From contig DYON01000004.1 in NCBI GenBank assembly GCA_020720525.1, forward strand, positions 1 through 29,294: a DNA stretch of 29,294 nt. Reading direction: 5' to 3'. A model generated the notes under the pieces. The model was given only the letters and a program-made list of their open reading frames with translations. It was not told where the DNA came from and made no database searches. The stretch is from Acetofilamentum sp. Its GTDB lineage: Bacteria > Bacteroidota > Bacteroidia > Bacteroidales > DTU049. Shown here one piece after another: positions 1-6,952 of this stretch (its first letter is position 1; each line of letters starts with the position of its first letter). The translations under genes were made by a program, and so were the position numbers.

Positions 1-764
1 ATGGAAATGTAGCGAAGAAACTCAGCTGTATCGGGGCGAACAACCATATTGGCCATTCGCGAACCACCCACTTTTTCGGGCAAAATAACATGATCGGCAC
101 CAGCACGTTTCAGCTTCAAGGCATTGCTCTCGTCGGATGCACGGCTAATGACGTTGATATTCAGATTTAGAGCTTTTGCACTAAGGGCAACATAAAGATT
201 ATCGGCATCTATTGGGATTGAAGCTATTATGGCTTTTGCTTTTTCAACACCCGCGACCTTTAACACATCTTCTTCGGTTGCATCGCCAATAACAGGAAAA
301 TAACCCAACGACTCAATTTTGGCTGTAAGCTCTCGGTCCTTTTCAACCACCACAACTTTTTCGCCATAAACAGCAAGATCGGCTGCTGCTTGTTTGCCAT
401 TTCTGCCAAAACCACAAATAATTACATGATTTTCCATACGCTTGAGCTTCGATTTTTTTCGGATTCCAAATAGCATCCTACTTAAATGCTTTTCTATCAT
501 TGTCTGTGTGAGCAAACCAATTGAGTACGCCAATGTTCCAATACCAAAAGCAATAAGAACAATGGTGAAAATCATTCCCGATTCCGACAATGGTTTCACT
601 TCGCGGAAACCAACTGTACTTACCGTAATAATGGTCATATACAAAGCTTCGACAACAGAAAACCCTTCGATGACCATATAACCACTAACACCAAACACAA
701 TGAGAAATATAATCAGCAAAAAAGCCAACCACACTTTACCATTGTTTGAATTCTGCTCGCTCAT
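1..764 (-). CDS. K+ channel with TrkA-N/RCK domain, 3' end cut by window edge
   Basis: Likely a two-helix inner-membrane potassium channel with a cytoplasmic regulatory domain. The visible 254 residues hold TM1 (about 11-29), a pore helix and filter TVSTVGF (about 47-53), TM2 (about 63-88), then a Rossmann-type RCK/TrkA-N domain starting near residue 110 with GFGRNG (118-123), the nucleotide-binding glycine motif. The filter reads TVGF followed by RE rather than the textbook TVGYGD. I believe this is usual for a bacterial subfamily, so selectivity is inferred. The ATG at 762-764 was chosen because it gives a short charged N-terminus before TM1. It lies inside the end of the upstream DUF2851 gene in another frame (29-base overlap), so the two are probably translationally coupled. 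The frame is still open at base 1, so the C-terminal part is missing. Confidence 0.88.
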   Translation of the reverse strand, partial: MSEQNSNNGKVWLAFLLIIFLIVFGVSGYMVIEGFSVVEALYMTIITVSTVGFREVKPLSESGMIFTIVLIAFGIGTLAYSIGLLTQTMIEKHLSRMLFGIRKKSKLKRMENHVIICGFGRNGKQAAADLAVYGEKVVVVEKDRELTAKIESLGYFPVIGDATEEDVLKVAGVEKAKAIIASIPIDADNLYVALSAKALNLNINVISRASDESNALKLKRAGADHVILPEKVGGSRMANMVVRPDTAEFLRYIS

Positions 765-2049
765 GTATTTTTGTACTCATTATCTCCAACAACACGGGGC
801 AACTCATGCACTTTTTGTTTAAACACCTCGTTTTGTAAAGCTCTATCAGACCTTGTGTACTAAAAGCGCTATTCAATTCTACCCCAGCTTGAAGCACAAA
901 TGTATTAATTATTTTATTTTTTTCGGGTTCTATTTCTTTCAGAAGATCATAAGCCTTGCTTATCAACTTGCTTTGAAATGTTTTTTTACCATAAAAAATT
1001 AGGAACGGAACTACTGCGTTCAGCAAAAAAATGTCGATACTGCTTTTACCAATGGACTGTGATTTTGACAATATGGCTTCGGCTCCAACCCTATATCGAT
1101 TTGTCCAATAAACAGACACTGGTTGCATGAATATGCGATAATACTCTGCCAAACTCTGGGGTTCTAAAACTACTTGCAAAAAGTTGCGGGTCGAGAACAC
1201 AAGTGCAGCCAACTGGGCAATTCGTATATCGGGAAAAGCTGGCGGCCTGATAGGGCTATATTTCCATGAAGTTTCGTCGATTGAAACCAAGCCATATTTG
1301 TTTTTTAGATGCGAATATTCGGCTTGCAGCTTCAATTCATATTGTTGGTTGTAACCGAATTGCTTGTTCAGCATACCAGCTTGACCCAACAAAATTGCCT
1401 CGATGCTAAACAAAGAAAAAGTTGCCGCAAGCTGCTTCCAACCAACACTTCGAGCCAACCATTCCATAGGCGCTACGTTCTTACTGATGCCATATACCGT
1501 GGCAACAATGCGCCAAGCCGTTTCGTTCCAATCGGATTCGCATTCACCAAAAACAATTTCAACCTGTTTCGATTTGCGGTCTATGCGAGCTTTGGCAAAT
1601 TGATGCACTATTTCAATAAAATTGCTTTTGGGCAAATCGGCCAATTGCTCATGACACAGCAACGGCGCTTTGGGAGCAAGCTGCACCGACGCCAATACGC
1701 GAAACAATTTTTCGGCTTCCGACAAAACAATGGTTGGAATGGTTTCTCCCATGTTGTTCTTTACTGGTTTGTCGTCTTCGGCAACAACATGCAGAATTAT
1801 TCGGTCGTAAACAGCATCGAGATGATGAAAATGCCGATACCAATCGCTGCTTTTCACGTGTATTTCTACAAAACCCAGCCATCGCTGGCCATCAATCTCA
1901 ATTTCGGCACTTTCGAAATCGGGACCGTCTCTATTTCCGCTGATACCAGGCGAAACCACCCGACAATGCTTGCCATCGCTAAGCGAAAAAGTGGAGCCAC
2001 AAAGCTTATTTTTCCACAAATAATGTAGAAATTCCTCAGGTATTCTCAT
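736..2049 (-). CDS. DUF2851 family protein
   Basis: A 437-residue protein recognised as the DUF2851 family, found mainly in Bacteroidota. Visible hallmarks are an N-terminal block MRIPEEFLHYLWK, then GPDF (42-45), VEIHVKSSDW (61-70) and a nearby H-x-x-x-x-Y-D-x-x-x-LHVV stretch. The C-terminus has a cysteine group CLNKKCMSC that might bind metal. The function is not established. The acidic/EIHxK arrangement resembles nuclease-like folds, but that is only a guess. There is no signal peptide or membrane segment, so it is probably cytoplasmic. The K+ channel gene begins inside its last 29 bases. Upstream at 2123-2130 (minus strand) there is a near-match TATATTGG to the phylum promoter box. An open plus-strand frame at 1309-2028 is an antisense shadow of this gene. 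Confidence 0.85.
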   Translation of the reverse strand: MRIPEEFLHYLWKNKLCGSTFSLSDGKHCRVVSPGISGNRDGPDFESAEIEIDGQRWLGFVEIHVKSSDWYRHFHHLDAVYDRIILHVVAEDDKPVKNNMGETIPTIVLSEAEKLFRVLASVQLAPKAPLLCHEQLADLPKSNFIEIVHQFAKARIDRKSKQVEIVFGECESDWNETAWRIVATVYGISKNVAPMEWLARSVGWKQLAATFSLFSIEAILLGQAGMLNKQFGYNQQYELKLQAEYSHLKNKYGLVSIDETSWKYSPIRPPAFPDIRIAQLAALVFSTRNFLQVVLEPQSLAEYYRIFMQPVSVYWTNRYRVGAEAILSKSQSIGKSSIDIFLLNAVVPFLIFYGKKTFQSKLISKAYDLLKEIEPEKNKIINTFVLQAGVELNSAFSTQGLIELYKTRCLNKKCMSCPVLLEIMSTKIHERAEFKQW

Positions 2050-2165
2050 CTTGGCATAGTTTTCAATAGAAAGAGCTGGCTCATTTCTAAAAATGATTAG
2101 TTTTTACCCATTTTTCGCTTTTCCAATATACATTTTTTAAAATGAACCAACTTAAATAAAATCAT

Positions 2166-2173
2166 TAACTTTG
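2166..2173 (+). promoter_or_regulatory. -7 promoter box for the TonB-domain gene
   Basis: TAACTTTG matches the Bacteroidota primary-sigma -7 consensus TAnnTTTG and is followed by CAAAAA. It ends 14 bases before the ATG at 2188. No convincing -33 element is visible. Confidence 0.65.
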
Positions 2174-2187
2174 CAAAAACACCAGCC

Positions 2188-2577
2188 ATGCGTACACTAT
2201 TTCTCCTTATTCCGTTTATAGCTCTATTCATGACCATGAATTCGTTAGCTCAAAACGAAGAGCCAATTTACGTTGTGGTAGATCAAATGCCCGAATTTCC
2301 GGGTGGACCAAACGGTCTTGGCAATTACATCCGATCGAATCAATCCTACCCAACTGCAGCTCTCGAATCGAAAATCGAAGGCTTTGTTTTGGCTTCGTTT
2401 ATTGTTGAAAAAGATGGAAAAGTTACCAAACCAACCATCGTAAAAGGCATTGGTGGTGGTTGCGACGAAGAAGTACTCAGACTCATTGGAATGATGCCTA
2501 TTTGGAAACCAGGCATGAAAGACGGCAAACCTGTTCGAGTGAAACTCAATATTCCTGTTGAATTTAAGCTTGGATAA
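2188..2577 (+). CDS. Exported protein with TonB C-terminal-type domain
   Basis: A 129-residue protein with a Sec signal peptide (positive start, hydrophobic 3-20, AQ-type end near 21-22) and one small domain resembling the TonB C-terminal fold. Visible family features are the MPEFPGG motif (33-39), YP.AA followed by a G-F-V-x-x-x-F-I-V-E-K-D-G strand pair, then a G-G-G-C-D-E-E-V-L-R helix and W-K-P-G-M-x-D-G-K-P-V with VKLNIPVEF. In Bacteroidota such stand-alone domains are common and are usually periplasmic. This one lacks the transmembrane anchor and proline-rich spacer of true TonB, so a role in energising outer-membrane transporters is not shown. It has its own promoter box and terminator, so it is likely monocistronic. 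Confidence 0.85.
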   Translation: MRTLFLLIPFIALFMTMNSLAQNEEPIYVVVDQMPEFPGGPNGLGNYIRSNQSYPTAALESKIEGFVLASFIVEKDGKVTKPTIVKGIGGGCDEEVLRLIGMMPIWKPGMKDGKPVRVKLNIPVEFKLG

Positions 2578-2599
2578 ACTTGATATTTCACATTTTCAG

Positions 2600-2632
2600 A
2601 AAGCAGAGACCTCAATCAGCCTCTGCTTTTTT
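2600..2632 (+). terminator. Rho-independent terminator after the TonB-domain gene
   Basis: The stem AAAGCAGAG (2600-2608) pairs with CTCTGCTTT (2621-2629) around a 12-base loop, and the T-run extends to 2632. It lies 23 bases past the stop codon and just upstream of the tgt promoter box. Confidence 0.88.
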
Positions 2633-2665
2633 ATTGGGCTTAAATAGCAACTCAGAAAATGTGTG

Positions 2666-2673
2666 TACTTTTG
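2666..2673 (+). promoter_or_regulatory. -7 promoter box for tgt-lptG
   Basis: TACTTTTG matches TAnnTTTG and lies between the upstream terminator and the ATG at 2684, with 10 bases between box and start. Its position argues against the alternative GTG start at 2663, which would put the promoter box inside the coding region. Confidence 0.55.
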
Positions 2674-2683
2674 GACTTCAATT

Positions 2684-3808
2684 ATGGACTTTTCTATTCA
2701 ACATACCAACGGCAAAGCGCGTGCTGGAACCCTAAAAACCAGTCATGGAGATATTCTAACGCCCATTTTTATGCCTGTTGGCACATTGGGAGCGGTGAAA
2801 GGCGTCACTTTCGATGCGCTAAGCAACAACATTCAGGCTCAAATTATTCTTGGAAACACATACCATCTGTATCTGAGGCCCGGAGCCGAAATTCTAAAAC
2901 AAGCTGGTGGTCTTCACGGTTTCAACGGGTGGAACAAACCCATTCTTACCGATAGCGGAGGCTACCAAGTGTATTCGCTTTCAAAAATCCGAAAAATAAC
3001 CGATGAAGGTGTGATTTTTCAATCGCATATCGATGGAAGTCGCCACCAATTTACTCCCGAGAATGTAATTGACATGCAACGAGCCATTGGAGCCGATATT
3101 ATGATGGCTTTCGACGAATGCACGCCCTATCCGTCCGAGCGCGACTATGCTCTCAAAAGTATGCAACTCACCCATCGCTGGCTCGAGCGCTGCTACAACC
3201 ATTTTCATCAAACACAACCACTTTACGGTCACGAACAAGGTCTTTTTCCAATTGTTCAGGGTAGTGTTTACCCCGATTTGCGTGCTCAATCGGCCGAATA
3301 TGTTAGCCAGTTCGAAAGCCCTGGATATGCCATTGGAGGCTTAAGCGTTGGAGAACCAACCGAAGTTATGTATGAGATAACCAAACAGGTTTGCGAAATT
3401 CTTCCACACAACAAACCCCGCTATTTGATGGGCGTTGGCACTCCTGCAAACATTATCAGGGGAATTGGCCATGGAATAGATATGTTCGATTGCGTGATGC
3501 CAACACGAAACGGACGCAATGCTATGATTTTTACGCGCAATGGCATCATGAATCTTCGGAACAAAAAATGGGAAGACGACTTTTCGCCCCTCGATGCGAG
3601 CAGTCCACTTGCACTTGATAAAACAACCTCCAAGTCGTATTTGCGACATCTTTTTGCTGCTGGCGAAATGCTGGGTCCCATTATTGGGAGCATTCACAAT
3701 CTGGCCTTCTATTTACGACTGGTTGCCGAAGCCCGACAAGCAATTGCCGATGGAAATTATTACAGCTGGGCCGAAAAAGCCGAGGCACAAACCATGCAAA
3801 GGCTGTAA
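2684..3808 (+). CDS. tgt: Queuine/preQ1 tRNA-ribosyltransferase (Tgt), zinc cysteines absent
   Basis: A 374-residue TIM-barrel enzyme that exchanges guanine 34 of GUN-anticodon tRNAs for preQ1, a step in queuosine synthesis. Conserved blocks are TPIFMPVGT (26-34), GNTYHLYLRPG (57-67), the general-base motif LTDSGGYQV (88-96), FDECTPYP (143-150), GGLSVGEP (218-225), GVGTP (250-254) and the nucleophile motif MFDCVMPTRNGRNAM (267-281, Asp269). The canonical CxCxxC zinc site that should follow RNKKWEDDFSPLD is replaced: aligned positions are Ser307, Leu309 and Asp312. Only the fourth ligand, His338 in SIHNLAFYL, remains. The reading frame and the sequence on both sides (SYLRHLFAAGEMLG) are intact, so this is substitution and not a frameshift. 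The ATG at 2684 was chosen to match family N-termini and the promoter. The lptG-type gene starts one base after the stop. Confidence 0.93.
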   Translation: MDFSIQHTNGKARAGTLKTSHGDILTPIFMPVGTLGAVKGVTFDALSNNIQAQIILGNTYHLYLRPGAEILKQAGGLHGFNGWNKPILTDSGGYQVYSLSKIRKITDEGVIFQSHIDGSRHQFTPENVIDMQRAIGADIMMAFDECTPYPSERDYALKSMQLTHRWLERCYNHFHQTQPLYGHEQGLFPIVQGSVYPDLRAQSAEYVSQFESPGYAIGGLSVGEPTEVMYEITKQVCEILPHNKPRYLMGVGTPANIIRGIGHGIDMFDCVMPTRNGRNAMIFTRNGIMNLRNKKWEDDFSPLDASSPLALDKTTSKSYLRHLFAAGEMLGPIIGSIHNLAFYLRLVAEARQAIADGNYYSWAEKAEAQTMQRL

Positions 3809-3809
3809 A

Positions 3810-4889
3810 ATGAAAACACTCGATAAATATATCGTCAAAAAATTCCTTTCCACGTTTGTTTTGGCAATTGTGCTACTGCTGCTCATCATTATTGCCTTCG
3901 ACATTTCTGAAAAAATAGACGAATTTATCGACCGCAAAGCGCCTTTCAGTGCAATTCTATTTCAATATTATTTCAATTTCATTCCCTATTTTGTCAATCT
4001 TTTCAGTTCGCTGTTTGTATTTATTGCAGCTGTATTTGTTACTTCCCGAATGGCGGGAAACACCGAAATTATTGCCATTCTTTCGGGTGGAGTTAGCTTT
4101 AGGCGATTTTTGATGCCTTTTATTTTTACAGGATTGTTTTTGGCGGCGTTTTCGTTTGTTTTACAAAACTTTATTATTCCACCAGCAAACAAAGAGCGAC
4201 TCGATTTCGAATATGTGTATGTGCGCAAAAACAAGCCCATGGGAACGCGCAATATTCACATGCAAATATCGCCCGGGCAGTATATTTACATGGAATCGTT
4301 CACTTTTCAAAACAACCGAGGAACATTATTTACCCTCGAAGACATCGATTTCGAAACAGGGCTGAGGCGTAAAATTTCGGCCGATATGGCCACCTACGAT
4401 AGCATTACGGGAAACTGGATTCTTACGCAGGTTTACGACCGAACCATACGCGATTCTGTTGAAACATTGTGCTATTTGCCAAGTCTCGACACCACGCTTG
4501 CTATTTTGCCCAAAGACTTCAACAAAGACATGGAAAATGTGGATGTGATGGACTTTTTCGAACTCAATCAACATATTGCACGACAAAAAATGCGCGGAGC
4601 CGACAACATTTCGGAACTCGAAGTGGAACGAAACCGGCGAATAGCATTTCCTTTTTCAACCATTATTCTTACCATCATTGGTGTTGCCGTTTCGAGTCGG
4701 AAAACCCGCGGAGGAACAGGACTTCATATTGGTATGGGACTTTCTATAAGCTTTGGTTTTATTCTTTTTATGCAAATAAGCAGCACTTTTGCAATTAATG
4801 GCAATCTGCCTCCAATGATGGCTGTGTGGATTCCCAACCTGCTTTTTGCCGGAATAGCCTACTTGCTGGTGCGCTGGGCTCCAAAATAA
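3810..4889 (+). CDS. LptF/LptG-type permease of the LPS export ABC transporter
   Basis: A 359-residue YjgP/YjgQ family protein. In LPS-producing bacteria LptF and LptG form the inner-membrane part of the LptB2FG transporter, which extracts LPS and feeds it to the Lpt bridge. The sequence shows the expected order: TM1 (about 12-30), TM2-3 (about 48-78), TM3/4 (about 100-123), a periplasmic beta-rich domain (about 125-280), and C-terminal membrane helices beginning at RRIAFPFSTIILTIIGVAVSSR. A charged GGTGLHIGMG loop follows. LptF and LptG cannot be told apart confidently here. Bacteroidota commonly place one of them directly after tgt, as here. The start at 3810 gives the family N-terminus MKTLDKYIVKKF and leaves one base after the tgt stop, so the two are almost certainly co-transcribed. 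A longer open frame begins earlier inside tgt but is not a plausible start. Confidence 0.9.
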   Translation: MKTLDKYIVKKFLSTFVLAIVLLLLIIIAFDISEKIDEFIDRKAPFSAILFQYYFNFIPYFVNLFSSLFVFIAAVFVTSRMAGNTEIIAILSGGVSFRRFLMPFIFTGLFLAAFSFVLQNFIIPPANKERLDFEYVYVRKNKPMGTRNIHMQISPGQYIYMESFTFQNNRGTLFTLEDIDFETGLRRKISADMATYDSITGNWILTQVYDRTIRDSVETLCYLPSLDTTLAILPKDFNKDMENVDVMDFFELNQHIARQKMRGADNISELEVERNRRIAFPFSTIILTIIGVAVSSRKTRGGTGLHIGMGLSISFGFILFMQISSTFAINGNLPPMMAVWIPNLLFAGIAYLLVRWAPK

Positions 4890-5128
4890 GTCATATTTAG
4901 CTATTCGCAAGAAAATCTCATTTTTTGTTTAACGCACTGGAAGACCTTGAATGAATCGCAAAGTTTTCAATGAAGGATAGTTAATTAATCTTAAAAATAA
5001 CCAAATGCAATTCGGTGTTCATTAATTATACAAATAAAAACTCATCTTCTCAAAAACACCCTCACGAGTTTATCACGCTGAAAACGGGACATAGTCGATA
5101 TTTCGGCAGCAATTTCAAATCTGTTTTT
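4890..5128. other. Convergent intergenic region, no gene seen
   Basis: 239 AT-rich bases between the convergent 3' ends of the lptG-type gene and queA. TAATTAAT (4982-4989) can pair with ATTAATTA (5021-5028), but this is a weak AT-only stem and not a convincing terminator. The queA frame continues open for about 28 codons past its stop; I consider this chance. Confidence 0.5.
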
Positions 5129-6382
5129 TTATTCAGAAGCAATCAAAGACCATTTGTTTAGAAATAAACAAGCATCGCCATAGCTCAAAAAGCGCATATT
5201 CTGATTCAATGCATATTGGTAAGCTTCGGCCCAATTTGTCGATGCAAATGCATCTACAAGCAACAGCAGCGTGCTTTTGGGTTGATGAAAATTGGTAATC
5301 AGATAATCGGCCGTGCGAACGGGTTTTCCTTTTAGAATAATTAGCGATGTGTTGCCGCTCAATCCTGCGCTGCCATGTTTTTCGGACAAAGCAAGCAATG
5401 ATTCAAAAACTGTTTGCCGGTTGGCACCTTCGGGCTCGTGGCCATTCCATTTGTCCCATTGTTCAATTTCAAATTCAGCTTTTCTGGTTTCGGTTTTGTT
5501 CAAAAGTTTACAGCCATACACATACAAACTTTCAAGTGCACGCAGACTGGTAGTTCCAACCACTGTCCAAGGGCGACTGGCATTTTCGGCTAGCATTTTC
5601 AATTGCTCGTGCGAAATATAAAACGGCTCGTTGTGCATGGTGTGGTTCGCAATACTGTCTTTCACGGGTCTAAATGTTCCCAGTCCAACGTGGAGAGTAA
5701 GCGCAACCTGTTGTATGCCGCTGGTTGACAGTTGGTGCAACAACTTTTCGGTAAAATGCAATCCGGCAGTTGGTGCAGCCACCGAACCTGCGTTGCGGGC
5801 AAAAACTGTTTGATAGCGTTCGCGATCGTTTTGGTTGTTGCTGCGGTGAATATATGGCGGCAGCGGCACTTGCGCAAGATGGTCGAGAATAGTTCCGAAC
5901 GAAATGTGATGATGCCAGCTGAAACGCACTGTTTCTGAACCAGTTCGAGTGGCTGTAAAAACAATTTCGGAGCCCGTTTCGGCGCAAAACACAATGCTTA
6001 AGTCGCCTTCTTTCCACTTGGCGGCATTGCCAATCAGAACTTTCCATTCGGTAGTACCAAATGCTGCAAGAGCTTGCTGGTAGTCGGCTGGTTCAATTGG
6101 GTGGAGGAGAAATACTTCAATTCGAGCACCAGTGGACTTAAAAAAAACAAGCCGAGCAGGTATTACACGAGTTTCGTTGAAGATGAGCAACGAATTATGA
6201 GGAATATGCTTTCCAATCTCGCTGAAAAGAGTTGTGTCGAAAGCTTCAGATTTAGCAAGTAAAAGTCGTGAATCTTCACGTTTCTCGGTCGGAAACTGTG
6301 CAATATTTTCGTCGGGCAGATGGTAATTGTATTGGTCGATGCTGGTATTGGGTAGTTTCACCAGTTGGTGGTGGTCGGGCAT
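5129..6382 (-). CDS. queA: S-adenosylmethionine:tRNA ribosyltransferase-isomerase (QueA)
   Basis: QueA transfers and isomerises the ribosyl group of SAM onto preQ1 in tRNA, giving epoxyqueuosine. Recognisable blocks in the 417-residue protein are LPDENIAQFP near the start, IFNETRVIPAR (about 67-77), VPLPPYI (about 172-178), SVAAPTAGLHF (about 200-210), HVGLGTFRPV (about 231-240), VGTTSLRALE (about 275-284), TNFHQPKSTLLLLV (about 363-376) and FLSYGDA (about 398-404). It is longer than the roughly 350-residue E. coli enzyme, as expected for a second, longer QueA type I associate with Bacteroidota. The ATG at 6382 is preferred because it follows the SPOR gene's stop by four bases. An ATG at 6409 would add nine residues and overlap that gene. 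It is probably co-transcribed with the SPOR gene. Confidence 0.92.
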   Translation of the reverse strand: MPDHHQLVKLPNTSIDQYNYHLPDENIAQFPTEKREDSRLLLAKSEAFDTTLFSEIGKHIPHNSLLIFNETRVIPARLVFFKSTGARIEVFLLHPIEPADYQQALAAFGTTEWKVLIGNAAKWKEGDLSIVFCAETGSEIVFTATRTGSETVRFSWHHHISFGTILDHLAQVPLPPYIHRSNNQNDRERYQTVFARNAGSVAAPTAGLHFTEKLLHQLSTSGIQQVALTLHVGLGTFRPVKDSIANHTMHNEPFYISHEQLKMLAENASRPWTVVGTTSLRALESLYVYGCKLLNKTETRKAEFEIEQWDKWNGHEPEGANRQTVFESLLALSEKHGSAGLSGNTSLIILKGKPVRTADYLITNFHQPKSTLLLLVDAFASTNWAEAYQYALNQNMRFLSYGDACLFLNKWSLIASE

Positions 6383-6386
6383 GGCA

Positions 6387-6803
6387 TTATTTGATTTCTG
6401 TGGGTGCATAAATGCCCGGCAGGTCGATATCGTCTTTTATAATGTATGCTTCGGGCCACTGTTCCTTGATTCGTTGCTTAAATGCTTCGGCTTCGAGTTT
6501 GTTGCGGAAATTGCCTACCCGAACTTTGTAGTATGGTTCTTGAAAAATGACATACGCAGCCACGTCGGAATAACGAGCAATGAATTTAGCCTTTTCGCCA
6601 AAAGCTCTATTTTTAGAATAGTTGCCCGAGTCGAAATATATCTGAATGCGGTAGCCAGGAAAACCTTTCACGTATTCGTTGAAAGCTACGTGGCGACCCA
6701 CCAGTGTTTCGACACCTTTGTCGCCATAAATAGTTACACTTCCTTGGGCTCTAAGGCGAGGAACAAAAAACATTACAGCAATAAGTACAAAAAGCAAGCG
6801 CAT
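6387..6803 (-). CDS. Exported SPOR-domain protein
   Basis: A 138-residue protein with a signal peptide (hydrophobic 3-14, cleavage probably after RLRAQ near residue 20) and a C-terminal SPOR domain (about 50-125). The visible SPOR pattern is GYRIQIYFDSG at the first strand, then YYKVRVGNFRNKLEAEAF and a final IIKDDI strand. SPOR domains bind denuded-glycan peptidoglycan, typically at division septa, so a periplasmic peptidoglycan-binding role is inferred. The start at 6803 was chosen because it lies 14 bases after a TAnnTTTG box. The in-frame ATG at 6812 would sit at about the transcription start. The stop is four bases before queA. Confidence 0.87.
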   Translation of the reverse strand: MRLLFVLIAVMFFVPRLRAQGSVTIYGDKGVETLVGRHVAFNEYVKGFPGYRIQIYFDSGNYSKNRAFGEKAKFIARYSDVAAYVIFQEPYYKVRVGNFRNKLEAEAFKQRIKEQWPEAYIIKDDIDLPGIYAPTEIK

Positions 6804-6817
6804 GTATTTCATTTTTG

Positions 6818-6825
6818 CAAAATTA
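6818..6825 (-). promoter_or_regulatory. -7 promoter box for the SPOR-queA unit
   Basis: On the minus strand TAATTTTG is followed by CAAAAA and ends 14 bases before the ATG at 6803. It is the same box and the same spacing as for the TonB-domain and S41 genes. Confidence 0.65.
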
Positions 6826-6838
6826 CATTTTTTTCGGA

Positions 6839-6863
6839 TTCCCGACAAAGCATAAATTGTTCC
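6839..6863 (+). repeat. Left copy of imperfect direct repeat flanking the glycosyltransferase pair
   Basis: A 25-base stretch beginning TTCCCGA and ending AAATTGTTCC. It matches 20 of 25 positions with 9910-9934 in the same orientation. Both copies are preceded by a T-run and followed by AAAT after a one-base offset, which extends the similarity to nearly 40 bases. No further copy was noticed in the window. Confidence 0.6.
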
Positions 6864-6922
6864 AAATATTTTGTGGAAATCTTTTCGCGGAAATATTTGT
6901 GTGGGAAGTAAGAAGAAAACCA

Positions 6923-6930
6923 TATTTTTG
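6923..6930 (+). promoter_or_regulatory. -7 promoter box for the plus-strand GT-C gene
   Basis: TATTTTTG fits TAnnTTTG and is followed by CAAAAA. It lies 22 bases before the ATG at 6953 and is divergent from the SPOR promoter. Confidence 0.55.
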
Positions 6931-6952
6931 CAAAAAAATATATAAAAAGCCA

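Noticed and set aside
1309..2028. Plus-strand open frame of 239 codons opposite the DUF2851 gene.
   Set aside because: Shadow of a recognised family on the other strand, with no promoter and no domain.
4982..5028. Possible terminator hairpin TAATTAAT/ATTAATTA between the convergent lptG-type and queA genes.
   Set aside because: Eight A/T pairs with a 31-base loop are too weak for an intrinsic terminator.
5045..5128. In-frame extension of about 28 codons after the queA stop (ending VFLRR), protein-like in composition and containing an internal ATG.
   Set aside because: The family ends at SYGDACLFL plus a short tail, there is no second start signal, and the TAA is a normal stop. Chance is the simplest explanation.
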